Below, in pieces: positions 49,717 through 58,060 of a stretch of DNA of 64,000 bases (its first letter is position 1; each line of letters opens with the position of its first letter). The notes below the pieces were generated by a model. It saw nothing but the letters and a program-made list of their open reading frames with translations. It made no database searches and was not told the DNA's origin. This DNA comes from Mycetocola_A sp015752285 (GTDB taxonomy: Bacteria > Actinomycetota > Actinomycetes > Actinomycetales > Microbacteriaceae), in NCBI RefSeq assembly GCF_015752285.1, contig NZ_JADOUY010000007.1, positions 1 to 64,000 on the forward strand. Reading direction: 5' to 3'. The position numbers and the translations under genes were made by a program.

Positions 49717-50474
49717 AATCGACCTGTGTCCTTCTGGTTGTGTTTGCTGGGATCCCAGGGTTCCTCCGGTGCTTTCTCACCGCGGAGGTCCTCGAGCAGG
49801 GCCGTGATGCGTTCCATCACCACGGCCGTCGCCTCAGCGAGCGTAGCCGAATCGAGCGGTCGACCCGCGAAGGCAGACAGGTCGACCGGGTCTCCGACCT
49901 TGACGTCGATCCGTTTCGGCGGGAAGAAACTGATCTTGCGCGAGTACCGCGCCATCACCTTGTCTGTGCCCCAGTGGGCGATCGGGGTGATCGGGATGTT
50001 GTGAGTCAACGCCACCCGGACGGCGCCGGTCTTACCGCGCATGGGCCACAGGTCGGGATCTCGGGTCAGCGACCCCTCGGGGTAGATGACGACGCCCTGC
50101 CCTTTGTCGACGAGCACCCCGCCGGCACGGACCGGGTCGTTGCCCCGAGTCGTTCCCGCACGCTCCACCGGGATCTGGCCGGACTTCGTGAGGAGCCAGC
50201 CGATCACCGGAACGGTGAACAGTCCGGCTTTCGCCATGAAGCGGGGCGCGCGCCCCATCTTCCACACGGCGACGCCGACGACGATGGGGTCGATCTCGCT
50301 GAAGTGGTTGGGGGCAAGAATGAAGGGTCCGTCGATGGGCAGTTTGTGCCCATCGCGGATCCGAATCTTCATCATCAGACCGGCTGGTGGCAACGCGATC
50401 GTCGCCAGCAGCCAGTAGATCGACGGCCGGGACTTCTCCGGGCTCGATCGCCGACGCTTCTCTGATGTCGTCAC
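49713..50474 (-). CDS. plsC: 1-acyl-sn-glycerol-3-phosphate acyltransferase
   Basis: It makes phosphatidate from lysophosphatidate at the membrane. The 253-residue protein has an N-terminal hydrophobic stretch (YWLLATIALPPAGLMM), the catalytic His-x4-Asp in NHFSEID and the glycerol-phosphate site YPEGSLTRD. The start is GTG. It lies 7 bases after murA and overlaps gpsA, so murA-plsC-gpsA-ddl is one envelope-synthesis operon. Confidence 0.93.
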   Translation of the reverse strand: MTTSEKRRRSSPEKSRPSIYWLLATIALPPAGLMMKIRIRDGHKLPIDGPFILAPNHFSEIDPIVVGVAVWKMGRAPRFMAKAGLFTVPVIGWLLTKSGQIPVERAGTTRGNDPVRAGGVLVDKGQGVVIYPEGSLTRDPDLWPMRGKTGAVRVALTHNIPITPIAHWGTDKVMARYSRKISFFPPKRIDVKVGDPVDLSAFAGRPLDSATLAEATAVVMERITALLEDLRGEKAPEEPWDPSKHNQKDTGRF

Positions 50475-50481
50475 GGAGAGA

Positions 50482-51807
50482 TCAGCCTTCGAGAACGAAG
50501 TCGGCTCCCAGCTGTTCCAGCTTGGTGATGAACTTCTCGTATCCGCGGCTGATGATGCCGACGTTCGAGACCCGGGAGGTCCCTTCGGCGCTCAGAGCGG
50601 CGATCAGGTGCGAGAAGCCGCCGCGGAGATCGGGAACGACGATGTCTGCACCGTGCAGGTGCGTCGGGCCGGAGATGACCGCTGAGTGCTTGAAGTTCCG
50701 CTGACCGAACCGGCACGCCTGGCCACCGAGGCACTCCTTGTGGACCTGGATCGTCGCACCCATCTCGACGAGAGCGTCGACGAAGCCGAAGCGCTGCTCG
50801 TAGACGGTCTCGTGGACGATCGACACACCCTTGGCCTTGGTGAGCGCGACGACGAGCGGCTGCTGCCAGTCCGTCATGAACCCGGGGTGCACATCGGTCT
50901 CGATGATGACCGGGTTGAGTGCAGTGCCCGGGTGGTAGAACCGGATGCCGTCATCGGCGATGTCGAACTTGCCACCGACCTTGCGGTACACGTTGAGGAA
51001 GGTCAGCATCTCGGGCTGGCGCGCGCCGCCGACGAAGATGTCTCCCTCGGTGGCGAGTGCGGCCGCAGCCCAGCTCGCGGCTTCGTTGCGGTCGAAGAGG
51101 GCTGTGTGCGAATACCCCTCGAGGCGCTCGACGCCCTCGATGCGGATGACCCGGTCGGTATCCACCGTGATGATGGCACCCATCTTCTGCAGGATGTTGA
51201 TGAGATCCATGATCTCCGGCTCGATCGCCGCGCCACGAAGCTCGGTGATGCCCTCAGCACGCACCGCCGTCAGGAGAACCTGCTCGGTCGCGCCGACGCT
51301 CGGGTACGGCAGGTGCACCTTCGTGCCCTTGAGCCCGTTGGGCGCAGACATCCGGATGCCGCTCGGCAGCTTCTCGACGTCTGCTCCGAACTGGCGGAGC
51401 ACCTCGAGGTGGTAGTCGATCGGGCGGTCGCCGATGCGGCACCCACCGAGGTCGGGGATGAAGGCTTCGCCGAGTCGGTGCAGCAGCGGTCCGCAGAACA
51501 GGATGGGAATACGGCTGGAGCCCGCGTGAGCGTCGATGTCGGCCATGTGGGCGCTCTCGACGTTGGACGGGTCGAGGTGCAGCACGCCGTCGACGTCACT
51601 CGTCACCTTGACGCCGTGTACGTCGAGCAGACCACGAACGACGCGGACATCACTGATGTCAGGAACGTCGCGCAACACGCTGGGGGTTTCGCCGAGGATG
51701 GCAGCGACCATGGCCTTGGTGACCAGGTTCTTCGCCCCCTTCAGCTCGATCCGACCGCGTAGCGGGCGTCCGCCGTGAATGGTGATCGTGTCGCCTGTGA
51801 GACCCAC
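50482..51807 (-). CDS. murA: UDP-N-acetylglucosamine 1-carboxyvinyltransferase
   Basis: It performs the first committed step of peptidoglycan synthesis. The 441-residue protein begins VGLTGDTITIHGGRPLRGRI and contains GAKNLVTKAMVAAIL and GGCRIGDRPIDYH with the PEP-attacking cysteine that fosfomycin modifies. The GTG at 51807 was chosen because AGGAG lies six bases upstream; the frame is open for 81 more codons upstream without family-like sequence. It lies 65 bases downstream of leuD. Confidence 0.93.
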   Translation of the reverse strand: MGLTGDTITIHGGRPLRGRIELKGAKNLVTKAMVAAILGETPSVLRDVPDISDVRVVRGLLDVHGVKVTSDVDGVLHLDPSNVESAHMADIDAHAGSSRIPILFCGPLLHRLGEAFIPDLGGCRIGDRPIDYHLEVLRQFGADVEKLPSGIRMSAPNGLKGTKVHLPYPSVGATEQVLLTAVRAEGITELRGAAIEPEIMDLINILQKMGAIITVDTDRVIRIEGVERLEGYSHTALFDRNEAASWAAAALATEGDIFVGGARQPEMLTFLNVYRKVGGKFDIADDGIRFYHPGTALNPVIIETDVHPGFMTDWQQPLVVALTKAKGVSIVHETVYEQRFGFVDALVEMGATIQVHKECLGGQACRFGQRNFKHSAVISGPTHLHGADIVVPDLRGGFSHLIAALSAEGTSRVSNVGIISRGYEKFITKLEQLGADFVLEG

Positions 51808-51871
51808 GCTGGCTCCTGCCCGTGATGCGTCCTGAAGAAGTGAAGTCAAATGCGTTACCTGCGCTGCCTGA

Positions 51872-52468
51872 TTACGGGATGGGAAGAGTCGTGGGGCGCC
51901 ACGACTCGCGTGCGGCCTCGAACCGTGTGATCTGCGCTTCGTTGCGCAGGGTGAGGCCGATGTCGTCGAGCCCCTCGAGGAGCCGCCACCTAGTGTAATC
52001 ATCGATCTCGAATGAAACCGTGAGGTCACCGATAGCAGCTGTTTGTGCAACCAGATCCACCGTGATCTCTATTCCCGGCTGCGCGTCGATCAGCGCCCAG
52101 ATCTTTTTGGTGTCGTCTTCGGAGATCTGCGCGGCCAACAGGCCCTGCTTGCCTGAGTTGCCACGGAAGATGTCGCCGAAGCGCGGGCTGAGGATGACCT
52201 GGAAGCCGAAGTCACGCAGAGCCCAGACCGCGTGCTCCCGCGAGGATCCGGTACCGAAGTCCTGGCCTGCGACGAGGACCTTGGCGCCCTGGAAGGCCGG
52301 CTGGTTGAGCACGAACTCGGGATCCTGGCGCCAGCCGGCGAAGAGGGCATCCTCGAAGCCGGTTTTCGTGACGCGTTTGAGGTACACCGCGGGGATGATC
52401 TGGTCCGTGTCGACGTTGGACCGGGTCAGGGGTGCGGCGATGCCGGTGACAGTGGTGAACTTCTCCAT
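51872..52468 (-). CDS. leuD: 3-isopropylmalate dehydratase small subunit
   Basis: LeuD with LeuC isomerises 2- to 3-isopropylmalate in leucine synthesis. The 198-residue protein has RSNVDTDQIIPAVYLKR and VAGQDFGTGSSREHAVWAL, and ends in a long IDDYTRWRLLEGLDDIGLT segment. The ATG at 52468 is 2 bases from the leuC stop. Confidence 0.96.
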   Translation of the reverse strand: MEKFTTVTGIAAPLTRSNVDTDQIIPAVYLKRVTKTGFEDALFAGWRQDPEFVLNQPAFQGAKVLVAGQDFGTGSSREHAVWALRDFGFQVILSPRFGDIFRGNSGKQGLLAAQISEDDTKKIWALIDAQPGIEITVDLVAQTAAIGDLTVSFEIDDYTRWRLLEGLDDIGLTLRNEAQITRFEAARESWRPTTLPIP

Positions 52469-52470
52469 GA

Positions 52471-53952
52471 TCAGATCGCTCCATCGAGGTCGGCCGGGCT
52501 GGACAGTGTTCCCCGGATGGCGGTCGCTGCAGCCACGACGGGTGAAACGAGGTGGGTGCGTCCGCCCTTGCCCTGGCGGCCTTCGAAGTTGCGGTTGCTC
52601 GTCGACGCGCAGCGCTCCCCCGGTGCTAGCTGGTCGGGGTTCATGCCGAGACACATCGAGCAACCGGCGAAACGCCACTCGGCACCGAAGTCCGTGATGA
52701 CCTTGTCGAGGCCTTCCGCCTCTGCCTCGAGCCGCACCCGGGCGGACCCGGGAACGACCATGACGCGCACGCCATCAGCCTTCTTCTTGCCTTCGATCAC
52801 GGATGCGAACGCGCGCAGGTCCTCGATCCGGCTGTTCGTGCACGAGCCCATGAAGACGGCGTCGACGGGGATCTGCTTCATCGGCGTGCCTGCGGTGAGG
52901 TCCATGTAGGTGAGCGCACGCTCGGCGGCAGCACGCTCGTTCGGATCGGCGAAGTCGTGCGGGTCCGGTACAGAGTCGCTGAGAGACACACCCTGGCCGG
53001 GGTTCGTCCCCCAGGTCACGAAGGGATCGAGTGTGTCTGCGTCGAGGAAGACCTCGGCGTCGAACGTCGCGCCCTCATCGGTCGGCAGCGTGTTCCAGTA
53101 TGCGACGGCTGCGTCCCAGTCCGCACCGATCGGGGCGTGGGGACGGCCCTTCAGGTAGGCGTATGTGGTCTCGTCAGGTGCGACCATGCCGGCGCGGGCG
53201 CCTGCCTCGATCGACATGTTGCAGATCGTCATCCTGCCCTCCATCGAGAGCGCCCGGATGGCTGAACCGCGGTATTCGAGCACGTAACCCTGACCGCCTC
53301 CTGTGCCGATCTTGGCGATGACGGCGAGGATGATGTCTTTCGCTGTGACGCCTGGGCGGAGGGTGCCCTCGACGTTGATCGCCATGGTCTTGAACTCTTT
53401 GAGCGGTAGGGTCTGCGTCGCGAGCACGTGCTCGACCTCGCTCGTTCCGATCCCGAATGCCATCGCACCGAAAGCGCCGTGGGTCGACGTGTGGGAGTCG
53501 CCGCAGACGACGGTGATCCCCGGCATCGTCAGACCGAGCTGCGGGCCGACGACGTGCACGATGCCCTGCTCGATGTCTCCGAGGGAGTGCAGTCGAACAC
53601 CGAACTCGGCGGCGTTACGTCGAAGCGTCTCGATCTGCGTTCGGCTGGTGAGGTCGGCGATCGGCTTGTCGATGGCCAGCGTGGGGGTGTTGTGATCTTC
53701 GGTGGCGATCGTCAGGTCGGTCCGGCGCACGGGGCGGCCGGCGAGCCGCAGCCCGTCGAAAGCCTGAGGGCTGGTGACCTCATGGACAAGGTGCAGGTCG
53801 ATGTAGATGAGGTCGGGGGTTCCGTCTTCACCTTTGGCGACGAGATGATCGGCCCAGATCTTCTCGGCCAGCGTGCGCGGCTGTGTGGCCGGGGCTGCGT
53901 GCCTCGGACCGGACGGCTGGACTTGTTCGGACGGCACGGTGTTCTGCTGCAT
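52471..53952 (-). CDS. leuC: 3-isopropylmalate dehydratase large subunit
   Basis: The 493-residue aconitase-fold subunit carries the [4Fe-4S] cluster, with cysteines in VCGDSHTSTHGAFGAMAF, FMGSCTNSRIEDLR and AGCSMCLGMNPD. The ATG at 53952 has GAGGAAA upstream. The first 25 residues are a polar extension. A leader peptide and attenuator-type terminator precede it. Confidence 0.96.
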   Translation of the reverse strand: MQQNTVPSEQVQPSGPRHAAPATQPRTLAEKIWADHLVAKGEDGTPDLIYIDLHLVHEVTSPQAFDGLRLAGRPVRRTDLTIATEDHNTPTLAIDKPIADLTSRTQIETLRRNAAEFGVRLHSLGDIEQGIVHVVGPQLGLTMPGITVVCGDSHTSTHGAFGAMAFGIGTSEVEHVLATQTLPLKEFKTMAINVEGTLRPGVTAKDIILAVIAKIGTGGGQGYVLEYRGSAIRALSMEGRMTICNMSIEAGARAGMVAPDETTYAYLKGRPHAPIGADWDAAVAYWNTLPTDEGATFDAEVFLDADTLDPFVTWGTNPGQGVSLSDSVPDPHDFADPNERAAAERALTYMDLTAGTPMKQIPVDAVFMGSCTNSRIEDLRAFASVIEGKKKADGVRVMVVPGSARVRLEAEAEGLDKVITDFGAEWRFAGCSMCLGMNPDQLAPGERCASTSNRNFEGRQGKGGRTHLVSPVVAAATAIRGTLSSPADLDGAI

Positions 53953-53980
53953 CAGTTTCCTCGCAAAAAAGGGTGGATCA

Positions 53981-54031
53981 GGCAAAACAAACCCCGCGAC
54001 GGGGAGGCCTGGAGGTTAGGCCCCGTCGCGG
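53981..54031 (-). terminator. Intrinsic terminator in the leuCD leader (attenuator)
   Basis: On the minus strand ccgcgacgggg (54031-54021), a 16-base loop, then ccccgtcgcgg (54004-53994), a perfect 11-pair GC stem. The run ggtttgttttg follows (53993 downward), a proper T-rich tail. It sits about 30 bases ahead of leuC. The 5' arm contains the last codons of the leader peptide, as attenuation requires. Confidence 0.8.
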
Positions 54032-54057
54032 CGACTAAGAAGGAGCCCGAACAGCAC
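54016..54057 (-). CDS. Leucine leader peptide of leuCD
   Basis: A 13-codon frame, GTG to TAA, reads MLFGLLLSRRDGA. It has four Leu codons, three of them consecutive (CTC CTT CTT), just before the terminator stem. Its stop lies at the edge of the terminator loop. It begins six bases after a TATTCT box, so it would be translated from a leaderless message. Slow Leu decoding would stall the ribosome upstream of the stem and alter folding. Leu-rich leaders are known for actinobacterial leu genes; this one is assigned by reading. Confidence 0.75.
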   Translation of the reverse strand: MLFGLLLSRRDGA

Positions 54058-54063
54058 CCAGCC

Positions 54064-54069
54064 AGAATA
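54064..54069 (-). promoter_or_regulatory. -10 element of the leuCD leader
   Basis: On the minus strand TGT-TATTCT is an extended -10 box whose end is six bases from the leader GTG. No good -35 box is seen at the expected place. Confidence 0.5.
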
Positions 54070-54164
54070 ACATCCGCTCGCTACCCTCTCCCTCTGCCGC
54101 GCCCGAACGCACGATCGGCGTCCCGGATCGAAACCCGGAACGCCGACGGCTGGAGCCGCGATCG

Positions 54165-55166
54165 TCAGTCGATCGAGACCGACTCTTTCGTGCGCGCGTC
54201 ACGGCCGGATTTGATCAGGCTCGCGATCGTCGCGACGGCCATCGAGACGATGATCACGCCAAGCGACGTCCAGGTGTCGATCTCCGGTGCCCATTCGATG
54301 TGCTGGCCGTTGTTGATGAACGGCAGCTCGTTCTCGTGCATGGCGTGCAGAACGAGCTTCACTCCGATGAAGGCGAGAATGAACGCGATGCCGTACTTGA
54401 GGTACTCAAGACGTTCGAGCAGTCCGCCGAGCATGAAGTAGAGCTGGCGAAGCCCCATGAGGGCGAAGATGTTCGCGGTGAACACGATGAACGGGCTCTG
54501 GGTGATTCCGAAGATGGCCGGGATCGAGTCGAGCGCGAACATCACGTCTGTGGTTCCGATGGCGATGAACACGACGAGCATCGGAGTCCACACCTTCTTG
54601 CCGTCGATGACGGTTCGGAGCTTCGAGTCGTGGAACTCCGGGGAGATGCTGATGTGGCGCTTCATGTAGGTGATGAGCGCGGTTTCGCCGTCTTCGGCAT
54701 CCTCGTTGTGCCCGAACGCCTGCTTCCATGCGGTGTAGAGCAGGAAAGCACCGAAGAGGTAGAACACCCAGCTGAAGCTCTCGATCAGCTGCGCCCCGAG
54801 GACGATGAAGATGCCACGGAAGATCAGGGCGATGATGATGCCGACCATGAGGACTTCCTGTTGCAGCCTCTTCGGCACCGAGAATCGAGCCATGATGATC
54901 ACGAACACGAAGAGGTTGTCGATCGACAGGCTGTACTCGGTCAGCCATCCCGCCAGGAACTGACCGGCGAACTCACCGCCTGAGATGAGGAACATCAGCC
55001 CGGCGAAGACCAGCGCGAGAGTGACGTAGAAGACGACCCACAGGGTCGATTCCTTCATCGACGGGATGTGCGGTCGTTTGACGACGAGCAGCAGGTCGGC
55101 GAGAAGGATCAGTCCGAGAACGACATACGAGCCGATTTCGAACCAGAGGGGCAATACCGGGTGCAT
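54165..55166 (-). CDS. TerC family integral membrane protein
   Basis: The 333-residue protein has about nine transmembrane segments and the two conserved acidic motifs of the family, EYSLSIDNLFVFVII and TDVMFALDSIPAIFGI. TerC/Alx members export manganese or help load metal onto exported proteins. The ATG at 55166 has GAAAGG upstream. The leader carries a manganese riboswitch-like element, which supports a Mn role. Confidence 0.92.
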   Translation of the reverse strand: MHPVLPLWFEIGSYVVLGLILLADLLLVVKRPHIPSMKESTLWVVFYVTLALVFAGLMFLISGGEFAGQFLAGWLTEYSLSIDNLFVFVIIMARFSVPKRLQQEVLMVGIIIALIFRGIFIVLGAQLIESFSWVFYLFGAFLLYTAWKQAFGHNEDAEDGETALITYMKRHISISPEFHDSKLRTVIDGKKVWTPMLVVFIAIGTTDVMFALDSIPAIFGITQSPFIVFTANIFALMGLRQLYFMLGGLLERLEYLKYGIAFILAFIGVKLVLHAMHENELPFINNGQHIEWAPEIDTWTSLGVIIVSMAVATIASLIKSGRDARTKESVSID

Positions 55167-55478
55167 CCGGGCCTTTCGGTGGGGGTGGTGTGGGTGCGGC
55201 GAACGCCCGAAAGTCTCTCCCGCATCGGTCGGATACGACCGTGCCACGACGCCCGGGGTCTCATCGATGTGACCCGTGATGACGGATGCCGTGCTGAGGG
55301 ATACTCCCCTTCGCAGGTTTACTGTAGTCGATTGTCCGACCGTGATTCGCACCGGCAGCCGCTGTGCGAATCGTCGTGCTGTTCCACGACGACGAGAACT
55401 CGCAGGTCGGGCGCTCTAAGATCTAGACGCGCGGATCTCCGCGGCATCCTCTCGCCTTCACTGTCCCCAGGAGCCCCT
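55167..55478. other. 312-base divergent regulatory region between terC and yqhA
   Basis: No protein gene is seen. On the minus strand it has a riboswitch-like leader (55204-55316) ending 38 bases before terC. On the plus side TAAGAT at 55417-55422 is a possible -10 box for yqhA. Confidence 0.6.
55204..55316 (-). promoter_or_regulatory. yybP-ykoY (manganese) riboswitch-like leader of terC
   Basis: On the minus strand the element opens with GCGAAGGGGAGTA and closes with GGGAGAGACTTTCG, matching the conserved AAGGGGAGUAG and GCAAGACCUUUC strands of this riboswitch class. Between them lies CCGTCATCACGGG, resembling the conserved loop region, and further stems. Size (about 113 bases) and place before a TerC gene are typical. 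The class binds Mn2+ and turns expression on. Confidence 0.7.
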
Positions 55479-56195
55479 GTGTCGTCATCCCCGCCCTCAC
55501 GCAGCCTTGCCGTTTCCAGCATCGGCTACATGATCTTCCTCAGCCGCTGGTTGCAGGCTCCGTTGTATCTCGGGCTCATCGTTGCCCAGCTCATCTACGT
55601 CTGGGTTTTCGTGCAGGAGTTGTGGCATCTCGGAGACGAGGTCATCAGCCACTCCGCAGACGTCACCGAGGCAAGCGTGATGCTCGCCGTGCTGGGCCTG
55701 ATCGACGTCGTGATGATCGCGAACCTCCTCATCATGGTCATCATCGGCGGCTACGAGACCTTCGTGTCCAGGATCAACCTGAACGGCCACCCCGATCAGC
55801 CCGAGTGGCTTTCGCACGTCAATGCGAACGTTCTCAAGGTCAAACTGGCCATGGCCATCATCGGTATTTCCTCGATCCACCTGCTCAAGACCTTCATCGA
55901 GGTCGGAGACATGACGGATGCCGGCAGCGGGCAGGATCTCACCGGTGAGAACTACACCTCACAGGGGGTTCTCTGGCAGGTCGTCATCCACATGGTGTTC
56001 ATCGTGTCTGCGCTTGCACTGGCCGCCATCGATCGGATGTCGAAGAATTCGGGGCATCCGCCGGTCGCAGTCGGAGGAACACCTGAAATCTCCGGCCCGG
56101 CCGGGTCCGGCGCGGCTGAGTACCGACTGGCCGACGGGCACGTCGCTCCTGACGCGATCGCCCGGGCGGCAGAGCACCCCGGCGTCCATCGCTGA
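55479..56195 (+). CDS. yqhA: YqhA-family (UPF0114) membrane protein
   Basis: The 238-residue protein has four transmembrane helices. The family block SRWLQAPLYLGLIVAQLIYV (residues about 20-39), then LIDVVMIANLLIMVIIGGYE and a last helix VIHMVFIVSALALAAIDR, are typical of UPF0114. The C-terminal 50 residues are polar and Pro/Gly-rich. The GTG at 55479 with AGGAG upstream was chosen. Function is unknown. Confidence 0.88.
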   Translation: MSSSPPSRSLAVSSIGYMIFLSRWLQAPLYLGLIVAQLIYVWVFVQELWHLGDEVISHSADVTEASVMLAVLGLIDVVMIANLLIMVIIGGYETFVSRINLNGHPDQPEWLSHVNANVLKVKLAMAIIGISSIHLLKTFIEVGDMTDAGSGQDLTGENYTSQGVLWQVVIHMVFIVSALALAAIDRMSKNSGHPPVAVGGTPEISGPAGSGAAEYRLADGHVAPDAIARAAEHPGVHR

Positions 56196-56262
56196 ATCCG
56201 ACGGGGTGGCTCTGACCCGGCGGGTGCAGGATCTGTGCAGACGCGGCTGACAAACTGAACTG

Positions 56263-58053
56263 ATGACCCTCGGAATCGAAGACTACGCACTGATCAGCGA
56301 TTGCTACACGGCAGGACTCGTCGGCTCCGACGGGAGCATCGACTGGCTATGCATGCCGCGCTACGACTCCGCGTCGATGTTCGGGGCCGTACTCGGCACG
56401 GAGGACCACGGCAGGTGGTTGCTCGCTCCCGCCGACGAGACCGCAACCGCCCAGCGTCGTTATGAGGGTGACTCGTTCACGCTCATCACTCGATGGACGA
56501 CGGGCAGCGGAGTGGTCGAGGTCACCGACGTCATGCCTCGCGGTGATCATCGCGCCGACGTCATCCGTCGGGTTCGCGGGGTCTCCGGGCGGGTCGAGAT
56601 GACCCAGCGGGTGCGCATCAGGTTCGACTACGCGACTGCGATGCCGTGGGTGAGGAAAGTGCACGACGATGACGGCAGCACCGCCATCGTTGCGGTCGCC
56701 GGACCGGATGCCGTCATCATTCGAGGGCCGGAGATGTTCGCCACCGACCACGAGCACGCCGGCTCGTTCACCGTGGCCGAAGACGAGATCGTCGACATCA
56801 CCCTGACCTGGTTCCCCTCTCACCGCGAACTACCCGTGCCTCTCGACGTTGAGGCCCAGTTCGCGCTCACCCGCGACTGGTGGGAGGACTGGTCGGGCAT
56901 TTTCGAGCAGCACGGAGCATACGCAGACGAGGTGGCCCGGTCGCTGCTCGTCATGCGCGCGCTGACGCACGAGGAGACCGGCGGCATCGTTGCGGCGGCC
57001 ACGACGTCGCTTCCTGAGATCTTCGGCGGCAGTCGCAACTGGGACTACCGTTACGTCTGGCTGCGGGATGCCTCCCTCGCCGTCACCGCGCTCCTGTCGT
57101 GCGGGATCACCGAAGGCGTCGACCGCTGGAGGGCCTGGCTGCTCCGCGCGATCGCCGGCGACCCGAAGGATGTCCAGATCATGTACGGCATCGGCGGCGA
57201 GCGGGACCTGCCGGAACGGGAACTGTCCCAGCTGCCGGGATACGCCGGGTCATCCCCTGTGCGGGTGGGGAACGCCGCTGCGCTCCAGTTCCAGTCCGAT
57301 GTCATCGGCGAAGTCATGGTCGCCCTGCACGATGCCCGTGCGGCCGGCGTCGTTGAGACCTCGTTCTCGTGGGCGCTGCAGCGCGCCCTGGTCGGATTCA
57401 TGGAGACCCACTGGCAGGCGCCGGACCAGGGCATCTGGGAGATCCGTGGTGAACCCCAGCGCTTCACCCATTCCCGGGTGATGATGTGGGCCGCGTTCGA
57501 CCGCGCCATCACCGCCGTGACCGACTTCGGCCTCGACGGCCCCGTCGACCGGTGGATCGAGATGCGTGCCCTCATTCGCGAGGAGATCGAGACAGAGGGC
57601 TTCGACGAGGAGCGGAACACCTATACCCAGTTCTACGGAACAACAGAGGTCGATGCGTCCTTGCTGCAGCTCGTCGATGTCGGCTATTGCCGACCGGACA
57701 GCCCACGGATGCTCGGAACAGTTGCGGCCATCGAGAAGGACCTGCTGCGCGACGGGTTGCTGCTCAGGTACCGCACCGAGGCCGGGGTCGACGGAATTCC
57801 CGGCGACGAGCATCCGTTCCTCGCCTGCTCGTTCTGGCTTGTCTGCCACTACGCCCGGATCGATCGTCTCGACGATGCTCGCGCCCTGATGGACCGCCTT
57901 GTGGGGTTCTCGAACGACGTCGGCCTGCTCAGTGAGGAGTACGACGCGAAGAACGGGCGGCAGATGGGGAACACCCCGCAGGCGTTCTCTCACCTGGCGC
58001 TGGTGCAGGCCGCGAAGGCCATCAGGGCTGCTGAAGCGCGTCTGGCCGGGTGA
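56263..58053 (+). CDS. Glycoside hydrolase family 15 protein (glucoamylase/trehalase-like)
   Basis: The 596-residue cytoplasmic protein has the N-terminal domain IEDYALISDCYTAGLVGSDG and SIDWLCMPRYDSASMF, then an (alpha/alpha)6 barrel with SRNWDYRYVWLRDASL. The general-acid Glu is in GIWEIRGEPQRFTHSRVM and the second Glu in LLSEEYDAKNGRQMGNTPQA. Actinobacterial members include trehalases and glucoamylases; which one cannot be decided. There is no signal peptide. It lies 67 bases after yqhA. Confidence 0.92.
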   Translation: MTLGIEDYALISDCYTAGLVGSDGSIDWLCMPRYDSASMFGAVLGTEDHGRWLLAPADETATAQRRYEGDSFTLITRWTTGSGVVEVTDVMPRGDHRADVIRRVRGVSGRVEMTQRVRIRFDYATAMPWVRKVHDDDGSTAIVAVAGPDAVIIRGPEMFATDHEHAGSFTVAEDEIVDITLTWFPSHRELPVPLDVEAQFALTRDWWEDWSGIFEQHGAYADEVARSLLVMRALTHEETGGIVAAATTSLPEIFGGSRNWDYRYVWLRDASLAVTALLSCGITEGVDRWRAWLLRAIAGDPKDVQIMYGIGGERDLPERELSQLPGYAGSSPVRVGNAAALQFQSDVIGEVMVALHDARAAGVVETSFSWALQRALVGFMETHWQAPDQGIWEIRGEPQRFTHSRVMMWAAFDRAITAVTDFGLDGPVDRWIEMRALIREEIETEGFDEERNTYTQFYGTTEVDASLLQLVDVGYCRPDSPRMLGTVAAIEKDLLRDGLLLRYRTEAGVDGIPGDEHPFLACSFWLVCHYARIDRLDDARALMDRLVGFSNDVGLLSEEYDAKNGRQMGNTPQAFSHLALVQAAKAIRAAEARLAG

Positions 58054-58060
58054 CGACCGC

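Noticed and set aside
50482..52050. Longer murA with 81 extra N-terminal residues
   Set aside because: The added part overlaps the leuD 3' end and is not family-like. The GTG at 51807 has an AGGAG site at the right distance.
54034..54072. Alternative leu leader frame ATG TTA TTC TGG CTG
   Set aside because: Its ATG overlaps the -10 box, it has only two Leu codons, and it ends before the terminator stem; the GTG frame fits attenuation far better.
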